A DNA stretch of 6,285 nt from NZ13-RE01 sp964612975. GTDB taxonomy: Bacteria; Dictyoglomota; Dictyoglomia; Dictyoglomales; Dictyoglomaceae. Of the stretch, positions 6,165 to 6,285 are shown piece after piece. The stretch covers positions 1 through 6,285 of the forward strand of contig CAZTGC010000021.1 of assembly GCA_964612975.1 (NCBI GenBank), read 5' to 3'. Under the pieces are notes generated by a model. The model made no database searches, was not told the origin of the DNA, and saw only the letters and a program-made list of their open reading frames with translations. The stretch's first letter is position 1. Each line of letters opens with the position of its first letter. A program made the position numbers and the translations under genes.

Positions 6165-6229
6165 GATTTCCCCTTCCTCGAAAATTATCTCGCTGAAAAG
6201 GTATTTTTTTCTACAAAATTGACAAAAGT
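6154..6229. repeat. Exact 11-base inverted repeat flanking the promoter -35 region
   Basis: ACTTTTGTCAA at 6154-6164 and its exact reverse complement TTGACAAAAGT at 6219-6229 face each other across 54 bases. The left copy contains the operon's -35 box. The right copy presents a TTGACA reading rightwards, but no convincing -10 box is found 16-18 bases beyond it. It may be a pair of regulator half-sites or a divergent promoter pair; coincidence in AT-rich DNA is possible. Confidence 0.4.
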
Positions 6230-6285
6230 GGCAGCCATCCATTACCTCATATTATTTTGTTGAAGGTTAAAATAAAATTGTGTCT
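6165..6285. other. Intergenic sequence upstream of the operon promoter; no gene seen
   Basis: No supported coding region enters this stretch from the right edge: all three minus-strand frames meet a stop within about 42 bases of 6285. The plus-strand open frame at 6069-6263 is short, crosses the leader and promoter and resembles nothing known. Apart from the right arm of the inverted repeat I see no regulatory site I can name. The window edge cuts off whatever lies upstream. Confidence 0.6.

Noticed and set aside
6219..6255. Divergent plus-strand promoter starting with TTGACA
   Set aside because: The base positions 16-18 downstream (TTACCT region) do not form a -10 box; TATTAT at 6250-6255 is too far away.
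6069..6263. 64-residue open frame on the plus strand
   Set aside because: It overlaps the operon leader and promoter, has no ribosome site and its translation resembles no protein.

Overview
The window is AT-rich DNA from a Gram-negative bacterium: it encodes an outer-membrane TonB-dependent receptor with a signal peptide and a substrate-binding lipoprotein. The low GC content, Lys/Ile-rich proteins and compact gene packing would fit a thermophilic sulfate reducer such as a Thermodesulfovibrio-like member of the Nitrospirota. That placement is only an impression; nothing in the window proves it.

Layout, left to right. Positions about 62-304 and 306-621 (+) are decayed remains of a NodI/NodJ-type (ABC-2) exporter. 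The ATPase keeps the region after Walker A and its Q-loop stretch but has lost its signature and Walker B half. The permease keeps its first ~78 and last ~27 codons in different frames. Directly after it, 622-1755 (+) is an intact gene for a two-nuclease-domain protein, an N-terminal SfsA domain fused to a C-terminal DUF123/Uri-type GIY-YIG domain. It converges on the next operon with only 2 bases between the stop codons.

Positions 6164 down to 1758 form one tightly packed minus-strand operon: a class I SAM-dependent methyltransferase (5324-6016), a TonB-dependent outer-membrane receptor (3249-5327, 4-base overlap) and a family 5 (peptide/nickel/opine type) substrate-binding lipoprotein (1758-3248, abutting). 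Together they look like an outer-membrane plus periplasm uptake route for a scarce ligand such as a metal-chelate or small peptide-like compound. No inner-membrane permease, ATPase or TonB/ExbBD gene follows, so these must lie elsewhere if the system works.

The operon is preceded by a near-consensus sigma-70 promoter (TTGACA, 17 bases, TAAAAT at 6136-6164) and a ~110-base leader. The leader contains a strong intrinsic terminator (6021-6067) sitting directly against the methyltransferase start codon, and a competing 8-bp hairpin that could act as an antiterminator. This untyped attenuator/riboswitch-like leader on a three-gene uptake operon is the most interesting part of the window. Positions 6165-6285 hold no gene I can support.
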